A stretch of DNA of 64,000 nt, taken from NCBI RefSeq assembly GCF_900103005.1, contig NZ_FMWL01000004.1:1-64000 (forward strand). The letters are read 5' to 3'. The notes beneath the pieces were generated by a model that was not told where the DNA came from, made no database searches, and saw nothing but the letters and a program-made list of their open reading frames with translations. Of this stretch, positions 42,481 through 50,636 are shown in pieces (the first letter of the stretch is position 1; the number at the start of each line of letters is the position of its first letter). This DNA is from Acidaminobacter hydrogenoformans DSM 2784 (GTDB taxonomy: Bacteria > Bacillota > Clostridia > Peptostreptococcales > Acidaminobacteraceae). Both the position numbers and the translations under genes were made by a program.

Positions 42481-42799
42481 AGCCTTGGGCTATCCCGTTT
42501 ACATGGGATCGAGACAACCAGACAAAATTTATTTGGGACTGCTGCAAACTTGAAAAACTTGTTTGCAGTAGCCCCTTTTTTCTTTACAAAATGTAATAAT
42601 ATGGTTATTATATAAGGAGTCAGATGTAAAAATAAGGAATTTTAAAAAGGGAACTAAAATACCTTCACACAAGCTCTGCTGCTCTGACAATCCATAAGGT
42701 ATAATCCAGCACAAGGTTGAGCCAGGTCTAATCCATGTCGCTCTCAACTCTCCAGTGAAATGCCAATCAGATAAACAAAAAATCAAGGGAGAGGATCAC

Positions 42800-43591
42800 A
42801 TGGAACACCTGGACAGCTTTCAACCTGGAGACAATTTATCCTTCATTATCGACAAGCGCGACCTTCTTGGCTATGAGGCTATGGAAGAGGAGGCGCAGGA
42901 CGTTTTCGATCAGGGCGCCCTGACGACTCTGTTTTATGAGCTTCATCAGGACCTCGTCCTGAAATGCAGAGCGACAGAGGAAGGCCTGGAAGTGATGCAC
43001 CGCGCTTACTGTCTACCCATTCAACCCAAGGTCTCTGATGACTTCTTCTACAGCGCGCTGGTCAAAACCATCTTTTACTCAGGCTTTCGCCCCACGGTGA
43101 TTGACCGCTATTTGCCCACAGTCAACAGATATTTTTCTGATTATCAAGAGGTTATGACCTACACGAGAGCGCATGTGGATGAAATTATGCAAGATCCTGG
43201 CATGATCAAGAACAGAAGTAAAATTATGGCGTGCTATAACAATGCCTGGACCGTTTCGACCATAGGCCTGCACTGCGGTTCCATGCAAGGGTTCCTGGAT
43301 GTTTTGAACGACGACTATAGCAACGAGAGTCTGGCACATCTCTGGGAGGGCCTGCAGCTCCACTTCGATTTTATGGGGGAAATCACCGCCCTGAATCTTA
43401 TGGCAGAGCTGGGCTTTGATGTGTTCAGGCCAAACAGGGAGTTGATGCGTGGCTTCAGGCGCCTTGGTCTCATTGAAACTGAGAAGGACCACATTAATGC
43501 GGTCAAAGCAGCCCGGGTTATAAGTGAAGGCACCAGGCTGCCCCTTTACTATATCACCGCCGTGGTTCAGATTTACGGCCAGATGCATTAA
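42800..43591 (+). CDS. HhH-GPD/3-methyladenine glycosylase I-like protein
   Basis: A 263-residue protein whose middle resembles DNA glycosylases of the Tag/HhH-GPD type: FFYSALVKTIFYSGFRPTVIDRYLP, DEIMQDPGMIKNRSKIMACYNNAWTV, FDFMGEITALNLMAELGFDVFRPNRELMRGFRRLGL. The helix-hairpin-helix and following Asp are suggested by MGEITALNLMAELGFDV and FRPNRELM. A role in base excision repair is likely but specificity is unknown. The ATG at 42800 follows GGGAGAGG. Monocistronic, ended by a strong terminator. Confidence 0.65.
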   Translation: MEHLDSFQPGDNLSFIIDKRDLLGYEAMEEEAQDVFDQGALTTLFYELHQDLVLKCRATEEGLEVMHRAYCLPIQPKVSDDFFYSALVKTIFYSGFRPTVIDRYLPTVNRYFSDYQEVMTYTRAHVDEIMQDPGMIKNRSKIMACYNNAWTVSTIGLHCGSMQGFLDVLNDDYSNESLAHLWEGLQLHFDFMGEITALNLMAELGFDVFRPNRELMRGFRRLGLIETEKDHINAVKAARVISEGTRLPLYYITAVVQIYGQMH

Positions 43592-43612
43592 CGGCAGCAT
43601 CACAAACGAAAA

Positions 43613-43672
43613 AACGCCCCGGTAAGCAGCTTTGCCATCACTGGCCTGTCGCTTTCCGGGGCGTTTTTTTTA
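43613..43672. terminator. Bidirectional terminator
   Basis: AACGCCCCGG and CCGGGGCGTT pair around a 33-base loop with A-run on the left and T8 on the right. It serves both the glycosylase-like gene and the convergent ytqB gene. Confidence 0.9.
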
Positions 43673-43679
43673 AGTTTTA

Positions 43680-44243
43680 TTACCGCTTTTCAATCGCAAT
43701 CAGAAACGGGGGATCATTCCGCCAGTTGAGCATGTCGTAGCGCAGAACGGTGTAGACCTTCTGGTCGAGGCCAGCAGCGAACGCCAGCAGCGCGTCCCGT
43801 TCCTCCGGCCCGCCGGTGTGACCGTGATAGATGACAAAAATGGCCATGCCGCCTTTTCGAAGCCTTGGAAGGAGACCCTCGAGACACCTCAGTGTCGATG
43901 ATCCCTGAGTCACAACGCCTTTGTCGCCGCCGGGCAGATATCCCAGGTTGAACTGGACCGCACCAATCTGCTGACCCTCTGCCAGCCGCGACACCGCGTG
44001 CTCGTGGCTTTCCTGATACAGCGTCACCCGGGACTCAAGACCTGCTGCTGTGACCCGCGCCCGTGTGCTTTCAATGGCCTCGGCCTGGATGTCAAAGCCC
44101 AGCACCTGTCCTTCTGATCCTACCAGCTCGGCCATCAGCACCGTGTCATGCCCATGACCGGTAGTCCCATCTACCACGACATCTCCCTCGCGCACGCACT
44201 GCCTGAGGAGAAAGTGGCTGAACATCAGCGGCGACTCAATCAT
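43680..44243 (-). CDS. ytqB: YtqB/MnmM-type SAM-dependent methyltransferase
   Basis: A 187-residue class I methyltransferase: GDVVVDGTTGHGHDTVLMAELVG (SAM loop), VLGFDIQAEAIEST, GAVQFNLGYLPGGDKGVVT and IFVIYHGHTGG. This matches YtqB of Bacillus, described as MnmM, which methylates nm5s2U34 of tRNA to mnm5s2U. The ATG at 44243 follows GAGGTG and overlaps the end of the radical SAM gene by eight bases, the same pairing as ytqA-ytqB in Bacillus. Confidence 0.85.
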   Translation of the reverse strand: MIESPLMFSHFLLRQCVREGDVVVDGTTGHGHDTVLMAELVGSEGQVLGFDIQAEAIESTRARVTAAGLESRVTLYQESHEHAVSRLAEGQQIGAVQFNLGYLPGGDKGVVTQGSSTLRCLEGLLPRLRKGGMAIFVIYHGHTGGPEERDALLAFAAGLDQKVYTVLRYDMLNWRNDPPFLIAIEKR

Positions 44244-45204
44244 GGCGTTCACCTCGCCTACGGATGTCATAGATCCCCTGATAGGTGCCACGACGCTTCA
44301 GCTCGTCATCTATGCTGTTCAGAACCTCCCATTTTTTGAGGCTCCACTTGGGTCCAATCAGAGACTTCCTGGGCGCATCCCCCGTCAGTCTGTGGATCAC
44401 GATCTCCTGAGGGATGATCTCTAGTTGATCACAGATGAGGCTGACGTAGTCGTCCTTTTCGAGAAATCTCAGTCTGCCAGCCTCATAATCCTTCACCATG
44501 GCGGTGTTTTCCATGAGATGGAGCAGGTGGAGCTTGATCCCCTGGATGTCCGAGTCCAGCAGGACCCGCTTCAGACTCTCCATCATCATGGCATGGTCTT
44601 CGCCAGGCAGCCCGTTAATCAGGTGGGTGCAAATCTGAATGTCGTGCTGACGCAGGGCCTCCACGGCTTTGAGGTAAGCTTCGTAGGTGTGTCCCCGGTT
44701 GATGAGGCGGCTGGTGCTTTCGTGGATGGTCTGGAGGCCCAGCTCTACCCAGAGATAGTGACTCTGGTTCAGCTCTGCCAGATATGCGATGGTTTCGGGC
44801 GGGAGACAATCGGCTCGCGTCCCGATCATGAGGCCCACAACGCCGGGTTCATTCAGGACCTGCTCATAACGGGATCTCAGCACGTCCACGGGGGCGTAGG
44901 TGTTCGTGAAATTCTGGAAGTAGGCAAGGTATTTTTTGGCCTGGGGCCACTTCTTGTGCTGCTGGGCAATACCCTTTCGCAGCTGGAGGGGAAGGGGATC
45001 CAGGGCGCTCTGGGCGAAGTCGCCGGAGCCGGACTCTGAGCAGAAGGTGCATCCGCCGCCCCCAGTTCGCCCGTCCCGGTTGGGGCAGCTGAAGCCGCCG
45101 TCCAAAGCGACTTTGAAGACCTTTTCTCCAAAGTGGTCTTTCAGGTGCTGGTTCCAGGTATGATAACGCTTCGCGTTAGGATCTTCTAAGTTAAATACGT
45201 TCAA
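44236..45204 (-). CDS. ytqA: YtqA-type radical SAM protein (TIGR01212)
   Basis: About 322 residues. Cys motif CPNRDGRTGGGGCTFC near the N-terminus follows the TIGR01212 pattern of C-x9-C-x2-C, preceded by FKVALDGGFS. GLMIGTRADCLP, WVELGLQTIHEST and HLINGLPGEDHAMM are further family segments. In Bacillus this gene pairs with ytqB and has been linked to the same tRNA wobble-uridine pathway (proposed name MnmL, from memory). The TTG at 45204 is seven bases after GAGGTG; a TTG two codons earlier is too close. Confidence 0.88.
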   Translation of the reverse strand: MNVFNLEDPNAKRYHTWNQHLKDHFGEKVFKVALDGGFSCPNRDGRTGGGGCTFCSESGSGDFAQSALDPLPLQLRKGIAQQHKKWPQAKKYLAYFQNFTNTYAPVDVLRSRYEQVLNEPGVVGLMIGTRADCLPPETIAYLAELNQSHYLWVELGLQTIHESTSRLINRGHTYEAYLKAVEALRQHDIQICTHLINGLPGEDHAMMMESLKRVLLDSDIQGIKLHLLHLMENTAMVKDYEAGRLRFLEKDDYVSLICDQLEIIPQEIVIHRLTGDAPRKSLIGPKWSLKKWEVLNSIDDELKRRGTYQGIYDIRRRGERHD

Positions 45205-45238
45205 GTACAATCACCTCAGGGACTATTTTAGCACATTT

Positions 45239-45352
45239 TTTGGTGGGGGACAGGCACTCCCTGAGATTTTGGTGGGGGACTGGGCCCAATCGGAATTTTG
45301 GAGGGGGACAGGGACTTCCTGTGAATTTGGTTGGGGACTGGGCCCGCCTGAG
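45239..45352. repeat. REP-like tandem array
   Basis: Four units of about 31 bases: TTTGGTGGGGGACAGGCACT, TTTTGGTGGGGGACTGGGCC, TTTTGGAGGGGGACAGGGAC and TTTGGTTGGGGACTGGGCCC. All have the same orientation. The array fills the gap between ytqA and the YadA-head-like gene. Confidence 0.88.
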
Positions 45353-45382
45353 AACAGTGGCGCAATACTTTGTTAATGAGGA

Positions 45383-46804
45383 TTATTCAACCATTGGAAG
45401 GATCGCGTACCAGCCCGTCGCGGTTTGGCGCTCGCCGCCTATGACGACGGAGCCGCTGCCTGCCGCGGTGTTATTGCCGCCGCCCAGGACTGAGGAGCCT
45501 GTGCCCGTTGCTTTATTCGTGCCGCCGCCGGAGATGGTTGACGCAATGCCGCTGGCTGTATTTTTATAGCCACCCAGAATGGAGGCGTCGCGCTGGCTCG
45601 CGGTGTTGGTGTCGCCACCGGAGATGGACGCGTGTGCCCCGCTGGCCAGGTTGTTCTGACCTCCAGTAACAGAGGCGTTATTGCCGATGGTCGTATTCCC
45701 CAAACCACCCGTAACCGCTGAACTTATGCCGCTTGCCGTATTGGTTGAACCCCCTGTAACGGACGCCCCGTCGCCGCTTGCTGTATTTTGATCGCCGCCG
45801 GAGACAGAAGCATTGGTCCCACTGGCCAGGTTATTGCTGCCGCCTGAGACAGAGGCATTGACACCAAGTGCCTGGTTGCTTTGACCGCCAGCGACGGAAG
45901 CGTTGGCACCGCTTGCTGTATTGGCGTCGCCGCCGGAAACAGAGGCGCGGACGCCACTTGCGGTATTGCTGTAGCCGCCGAGGATCGCGGTAAAGAGATT
46001 GCTGGCAGTGTTTTTATTCCCACCACCGACAAAAGCGTATTGGCCGCTGGCCATATTGCTGAACCCGCCTGAAATAGTCGCGTAGCTTCCTTTGGCAGTG
46101 TTTGAAGCGCCGCCTGAAATGGTTGCGCCTTTACCGGAGGCTGTATTGCCATTGCCGCCAAGGATTGCAGCTGCGGATTCAAGGGCTTTGTTGGATTCGC
46201 CGCCAAGAACTGAAGCATATGGCGCGCCAATTTGGTTATAGTAGCCTGCCACAATGCCACCAAAGGCATCTTCTTCGTAGTTGTTGTAATCCCCTAAAAT
46301 CAGGTTGTGGGAGCCTGTTCTGACATCATTTTCTGGTTTCAGTGGTGCAAGCACCGTCACCCTGCTTTTGTTGTAGCCTATGATCAGGTTGCCAAGACCC
46401 TGACCATCCAGAATGGAGGTTTCGCCAAGGCCGTTGACGATTTGAACGTTCATACCGGAAAAGCGGAGGGTATCGCGTTCGCCCACCATCTCTCTGGTGA
46501 CGCCTTTAAACAGCGTGTTGAATTTGCTGGTCAGAGAGGCCTCCAGCTCAGGATCATCCACAGCGTCTAATCTGGATTCGAGTTGCGTGATGGTTTCCTG
46601 AAGGGTTGTGACTTGGTTTTCAAGGGCGTTAATTCTGTTCATCAAAACTTCCATAGTGACTTCAGTTGTCTCAATGGATGATCCTGAAGCTGGAACTGGG
46701 GTTACAGTTTCAGCAGCGCTTGAAAAACCGGTGCCCCAAATTAAAAGAATAGTCAGCATCAAAATCGAGAAGAGAGGACTCAGCAGTTTTTTGGTTTTTG
46801 TCAT
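45383..46804 (-). CDS. Secreted repeat protein with YadA/Hia head-like repeats
   Basis: A 473-residue exported protein. Order: signal peptide ending near SSAAE, a coiled-coil of about 40 residues (VLMNRINALENQVTTLQET), a short linker domain, then some 16 repeats of about 14-16 residues of the form NTASG-x-xAS(V/I)SGG. These are the left-handed beta-roll repeats of trimeric autotransporter heads. There is no C-terminal membrane anchor, SLH domain or sortase motif, so attachment is unexplained. GACCATCGGCAA at 45681 encodes TTIGN in one repeat. The ATG at 46804 follows GGGTGAG. Confidence 0.85.
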   Translation of the reverse strand: MTKTKKLLSPLFSILMLTILLIWGTGFSSAAETVTPVPASGSSIETTEVTMEVLMNRINALENQVTTLQETITQLESRLDAVDDPELEASLTSKFNTLFKGVTREMVGERDTLRFSGMNVQIVNGLGETSILDGQGLGNLIIGYNKSRVTVLAPLKPENDVRTGSHNLILGDYNNYEEDAFGGIVAGYYNQIGAPYASVLGGESNKALESAAAILGGNGNTASGKGATISGGASNTAKGSYATISGGFSNMASGQYAFVGGGNKNTASNLFTAILGGYSNTASGVRASVSGGDANTASGANASVAGGQSNQALGVNASVSGGSNNLASGTNASVSGGDQNTASGDGASVTGGSTNTASGISSAVTGGLGNTTIGNNASVTGGQNNLASGAHASISGGDTNTASQRDASILGGYKNTASGIASTISGGGTNKATGTGSSVLGGGNNTAAGSGSVVIGGERQTATGWYAILPMVE

Positions 46805-46997
46805 TTTTCTCACCCTTTCCTTGAATTAAAAAGGCCGACCCTATCAGGCCGGCGGGTTAATTAATATTTTTAATGTTAGAAGCACGATTTAACCCCCTGG
46901 CACAAATCAAACCAAGTATGCGTTATATATATACCCGGGAAGATGAATAATACTTCAGGAAGACGTGAATTATGTTTTGACATGAACAATAAGTTTA

Positions 46998-47061
46998 AAA
47001 CGTACGCTATGTAATTTGTGTACGTACATTTATTGTAACTTGCGCCGTTATTCTATATAAT
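46998..47061 (+). promoter_or_regulatory. Promoter and inverted repeat before the antitoxin-like gene
   Basis: TTGTAA (47033-47038), 17 bases, TATAAT (47056-47061). Upstream, ACGTAC and GTACGT form an inverted repeat spaced by about 14 bases (47000-47025), a candidate operator. Antitoxins of this type usually repress their own gene, which this layout would allow. Confidence 0.55.
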
Positions 47062-47079
47062 TAAATAGAGGTGATAATG

Positions 47080-47520
47080 ATGAATCAGCCATTAAATGCT
47101 ACTGAGGTCAGAAAGCATTGGAGCGAATTTATAGATAGTGTTGTGAGAAACAAACCAGCTCAGGTTAAAAGGAATCGAGATCTACTTGCGGTATTATCAA
47201 TGGATCAACTGGAAGCTTTGTTAGAATCACAAAAAATCAAAATTTGTGTCATTCAAGAAGAGGACGGTACTTTTACTGGGTCTATAGATAACTTGGATCT
47301 TGCTGCAAACGAATCGTCCATAGAACAATTGAAACAAACACTCTTACAAGATTTAGTAGAATATGCATCTGAATACATGGACAACTTTGATCTGTATTTT
47401 AAATCACCTAATAGAAAAGCTCATTTTCCTTATGTTTATAAAGTTAATACCCTGATAGATTCAACAGAGCAGCTTAAAGAAGAGGTTGAAATCTATCGAG
47501 GGGATAAAAATAATGCCTAA
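47080..47520 (+). CDS. Phd/YefM-like protein, possible orphan antitoxin
   Basis: A 146-residue protein. The first 50 residues (MNQPLNATEVRKHWSEFIDSVVRNKPAQVKRNRDLLAVLSMDQL) match the Phd/YefM DNA-binding fold. The rest has a HicB-like strand pattern (VIQEEDGTFTGSIDNLDLAANESS) and a helical tail. No recognisable toxin gene follows; the next gene is a GNAT protein, and GNATs can be toxins, but this one is longer than known TA acetyltransferases. The ATG at 47080 is six bases after GAGGTG. Confidence 0.65.
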   Translation: MNQPLNATEVRKHWSEFIDSVVRNKPAQVKRNRDLLAVLSMDQLEALLESQKIKICVIQEEDGTFTGSIDNLDLAANESSIEQLKQTLLQDLVEYASEYMDNFDLYFKSPNRKAHFPYVYKVNTLIDSTEQLKEEVEIYRGDKNNA

Positions 47521-47539
47521 CTATATCGAGGTGACTAAT

Positions 47540-48364
47540 ATGACAACTTTTAATTCAAATTATTTTCTTGAGCTTGCCGACCAAAACCTGGCGGCTGCCA
47601 TTCTCCATAGAAACAGCCATGCGCCTCATGGCAGCGTGGCTAAGAAGGATCAGTCAATTATGTTCAATATAGGCATAGATAACATGGACGGGCACTTGAA
47701 CGGGGTGCTGTGTCTTGGGCAGACTGTGTCTGGGACTGGGACAGGGCCTGAGCCCGAAGCGCTTTTTAATGAAGCAAAAACCTTCTTTGGGAAAGACAAA
47801 AGAGGCTTCGTTATTTGGGTCAGGGACCATGCGGATTTTGAGCTGGAGACATATTTGAAGGGCAGAGGCTATAAGCCCCTGAGAGAGCCGGGCTCCACAG
47901 GCATGATGATTCAAAAGCCCATAGAAATGCCGGTGTCTGGGGATGGTATAGAGATAAAAAAGGTTATGGGTTCGCAAGAGGCTGCAGATTACGCGGCGGT
48001 TGTGCGGGATGCCTTTGACAAGAGCGAGGCTGTGGCTCGTGAGATGTTTGGAAGTTTGGGGAGTGTTGTCGCGGAGAATGTGGGGGCGTGGGTGGTTTAT
48101 GGAAATCACAGGCCAAAAGCTGGGGCAATGATGGTGGCGAGCGGGGAGGCCGCGGGGATCTACTATGTGGGGACCGTGGCGGACGAGCGGGGCAAGGGCC
48201 TGGGCGCGCTGGCCACAGTGGCGGCGACGAACGGGGGCTTCGAGCTGGGAGCGAAATGTGTCGTGCTTCAGGCGTCCATAGCCGGGGAGAAAGTCTACCG
48301 TCGGCTTGGATACGAGGCGATCACCCACTATAGATGGTATCTGATTCCAGCGGAGGATTTATAG
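47540..48364 (+). CDS. GNAT family acetyltransferase
   Basis: A 274-residue protein with a C-terminal GNAT domain: AGIYYVGTVADERGKGLGALATVAATNGGFELGAKCVVLQAS then YRRLGYEAITHYRWY. The acetyl-CoA loop is the ERGKGLG part. The N-terminal half is less conserved and includes TVSGTGTGPEPE, read from GGGACTGGGACAGGGCC, a REP-like unit. The ATG at 47540 follows GAGGTG; an earlier ATG at 47513 overlaps the antitoxin-like gene. Substrate unknown. Confidence 0.85.
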   Translation: MTTFNSNYFLELADQNLAAAILHRNSHAPHGSVAKKDQSIMFNIGIDNMDGHLNGVLCLGQTVSGTGTGPEPEALFNEAKTFFGKDKRGFVIWVRDHADFELETYLKGRGYKPLREPGSTGMMIQKPIEMPVSGDGIEIKKVMGSQEAADYAAVVRDAFDKSEAVAREMFGSLGSVVAENVGAWVVYGNHRPKAGAMMVASGEAAGIYYVGTVADERGKGLGALATVAATNGGFELGAKCVVLQASIAGEKVYRRLGYEAITHYRWYLIPAEDL

Positions 48365-48449
48365 ATTGAAAAGTCGCAGACGTTGGTAAGAATAAAGTGA
48401 GAAGTGTTGGTGAAGTCGATTTAACATTTTCTTGAGGAGGGTGAGAAGC

Positions 48450-48671
48450 ATGAGGGATTTTATTGAAAAAGCCATGAATGCGTCCAGGCAGTATACAGTG
48501 CTTGATTTTGCGGTGCTGAAGCTGTGTTTAATGTCGATTGGAGTGCTGTTTGGGCTGAATTACAAGAAGCTGTTCAAGCGCCATATTCACGTGGTGTGGG
48601 GCGTGGCAATTGTCTCGTACCTATGGACAATGGGAAGATTAGTCTGTAATATTAAGAAAGAGTATGATTAA
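48450..48671 (+). CDS. Small conserved membrane protein
   Basis: A 73-residue protein with two hydrophobic segments (LDFAVLKLCLMSIGVLFGL and HVVWGVAIVSYLWTMGRLV) and a basic loop between them (NYKKLFKRHI). Similar small clostridial proteins are often labelled as permease-like, without evidence. The ATG at 48450 follows GAGGAGG. A hairpin terminator follows at once. Confidence 0.7.
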   Translation: MRDFIEKAMNASRQYTVLDFAVLKLCLMSIGVLFGLNYKKLFKRHIHVVWGVAIVSYLWTMGRLVCNIKKEYD

Positions 48672-48689
48672 TTGATAAAAAGGTGAAAG

Positions 48690-48745
48690 GAAATTGGTGC
48701 AGCGGGCGTCGGGGCCGACGTCCAATTGGCATCAATTTCTTTTTC
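48690..48745 (+). terminator. Terminator
   Basis: GAAATTGGTGC and GCATCAATTTC pair with one wobble, enclosing a second stem (GCGTCGG/CCGACGT), followed by TTTTTCG. Confidence 0.75.
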
Positions 48746-48781
48746 GTTTGAGTTGAAATGATCATTGAAAAGAGGTTGGGT

Positions 48782-50023
48782 ATGGTTCAGTTATTGGTTG
48801 TCGTATTGTCTTATATGTTGATTCCCATTTTGATTAGAAGGAAGGTCAAGCTGAGCTATACGCTGCTGATCACGGCGACTGTTTTGAGTGTGTTTTCCGG
48901 CATAGGCGGCGGGGCAATCCTGGGAATTCTGGGATCGCTGTTTACGTCGGTGTCGTCGTTGAATACGATTTTGGTCGTGTCAATGGTCAGCATGCTGGGC
49001 GGGATCATGAAGCATTATGGAATTCTAAACCGGGTGGTTGAGAAGCTCCAGACGATTACCGGGAACAAGAAGGTGTCCATGATGCTGATTCCGGCGCTGA
49101 TTGGGGTGCTGATCGTGCCGGGGGGTGCTATGCTTTCGGCGCCGTTTGTGAATACCATCGGCGAAGAGCTTGGGATTTTGCCGGCCCGGAGGGCGGCGAT
49201 CAACCTGGTATTCAGGCACGTGGCCATGTTTGTGCTGCCGTTTTCGACGTCGCTGCTGGTGATTGGGTCCATTCTGCCGGAGCTGGACATTTACAGGATT
49301 ATTGGGCTGAATCTGGTGATGGTGGCGGCTATGCTGGGGATAGGGCAGCTGCTGTTTCTGAGGGAGGTCAAGGTGCCCAAGGTCGAGAAGGCTGAGCGGT
49401 CGGGGCATAAGCTGGCGGATATTAAGGCGCTGTTGCTTTACAGCTCGCCTATTTACATTTGTGTACTGATCAACCTGATCTTTGGAGTACCATTTTATGT
49501 TGCCATGGTGGCGAGCCTTGTGACGGCTTATTTTTTAAGTGACAAGAAGGATTTTTTCAAGGTGGCTGGAAAGTCGTTTAACCTTCATATAGTCTTGACG
49601 GTGATCGCGGTGCTGGTGATGAAGGATGTCATTCTTCACATGGAGGACCTGATGGGGATGGTGAATGCCATGTTCAGCGCGAGCGGCAGTGTAGTGATGG
49701 TATTTGCCGTCATTTTCTTCACGTCGCTTTTAATAGGCTATATTACGGGCTACAGCGTGGCATCACTGGCGATTACGCTGCCCCTGATTTCTGAGCTTGG
49801 GGCTTCAATTGGGTTACTGCATGTCTATACGTATTTTGCCTTTGGATGCGCATTTATTGGGTATTTCTTTTCACCGCTTCACCTGTGTCAGGCGTTTACG
49901 CTGCAGCTCATGGGCGTGACGACGAATGAGCTCTACGCCCAGTACAAGCTCTACGCGCCGCTGCTGCTTGGGACGCTGATTGCGTCTGTGGCGGTTATGC
50001 TTGGGTTTATGAGTGTGATTTAG
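48782..50023 (+). CDS. DUF401 family integral membrane protein
   Basis: A 413-residue membrane protein with 10-12 segments, assigned to DUF401: GIGGGAILGILGSLF, SMVSMLGGIMKHYGIL, the signature VPGGAMLSAPFVNTIGEELG, FRHVAMFVLPFST, and FFSPLHLCQAFTLQLMGVT. These proteins resemble Na+/H+ antiporters and anion permeases, but none has a settled substrate. A 9-base motif match at 49154 falls in the signature region (NTIGEE), where it may simply be ancestral. The ATG at 48782 follows AGAGGTTG; 48758 is an alternative. Confidence 0.85.
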   Translation: MVQLLVVVLSYMLIPILIRRKVKLSYTLLITATVLSVFSGIGGGAILGILGSLFTSVSSLNTILVVSMVSMLGGIMKHYGILNRVVEKLQTITGNKKVSMMLIPALIGVLIVPGGAMLSAPFVNTIGEELGILPARRAAINLVFRHVAMFVLPFSTSLLVIGSILPELDIYRIIGLNLVMVAAMLGIGQLLFLREVKVPKVEKAERSGHKLADIKALLLYSSPIYICVLINLIFGVPFYVAMVASLVTAYFLSDKKDFFKVAGKSFNLHIVLTVIAVLVMKDVILHMEDLMGMVNAMFSASGSVVMVFAVIFFTSLLIGYITGYSVASLAITLPLISELGASIGLLHVYTYFAFGCAFIGYFFSPLHLCQAFTLQLMGVTTNELYAQYKLYAPLLLGTLIASVAVMLGFMSVI

Positions 50024-50067
50024 GCTTTGGACTCTTGAGGCATGGGACAAAAATATAATCGATTGGA

Positions 50068-50490
50068 ATGATCTTTTTGAAATTCAAGGAAAAAATAATT
50101 CAGTTCATGGCCGGCAGAAATGGCGGGGACCAGCTTTCGACTTTTCTCATCTTGATTTCGCTGAGCTTGACTTTGTTGGGTCAGGTGCTGGATCAGGCAT
50201 TGCTGGTGGCGGTTGGGTATGTGCCGCTGGGTGTGGCGGTTTTTAGGATCCTGTCCAGGAATGTGGAGAAGCGGCGGCTTGAGAATTATAAGTTCGCTAT
50301 TTTTCTGAGTCCGGTCTATGGCAGGCTGCATAAGCTTAACAGCCGGATGAAGGCGGCTTCTGAGGACGCGAAGGTCAACAAGTACGTTAAGTGCCCCCAG
50401 TGCAAGGCCGTAATGCGGGTGCCAAGGGGGAAGGGCAAGATCAGGGTAACTTGTCCAAAGTGTCAGAATAAATTTCAGACGAAGTCTTGA
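50068..50490 (+). CDS. Membrane protein with C-terminal zinc ribbon
   Basis: A 140-residue protein. Two membrane segments (LSTFLILISLSLTLLGQVL, ALLVAVGYVPLGVAVFRIL) are followed by a basic region and a C-terminal zinc ribbon, KCPQCKAVMRVPRGKGKIRVTCPKCQNKF, of the MJ0042 type. Similar proteins are common in clostridia and have no assigned role. The ATG start at 50068 has no strong ribosome site. The next gene is convergent. Confidence 0.75.
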   Translation: MIFLKFKEKIIQFMAGRNGGDQLSTFLILISLSLTLLGQVLDQALLVAVGYVPLGVAVFRILSRNVEKRRLENYKFAIFLSPVYGRLHKLNSRMKAASEDAKVNKYVKCPQCKAVMRVPRGKGKIRVTCPKCQNKFQTKS

Positions 50491-50564
50491 GTGAAATTAA
50501 TGAAGGTGCGCATGATCAGATTGCCGGTTGGGCAGGGGTTGATCTTCGCACCTTCTTATTTTGT

Positions 50565-50635
50565 TTGTTGGTTGGGGACAGGGACACATGGCGCGGGACA
50601 GGGACACGTGGTTGGGGACTGGGCCGCGTTGGACA
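50565..50635. repeat. REP-like repeat, three units
   Basis: GGTTGGGGACAGGGACACAT, GGCGCGGGACAGGGACACGT and GGTTGGGGACTGGGCCGCGT follow as direct repeats, ending a few bases before the stop of the convergent lipoprotein gene. Confidence 0.88.
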
Positions 50636-50636
50636 C

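Noticed and set aside
46860-46990. A cyclic-di-GMP or other riboswitch upstream of the YadA-head-like gene
   Set aside because: The GGCCGACC/GGCCGGCG stem is present, but the conserved aptamer cores were not found.
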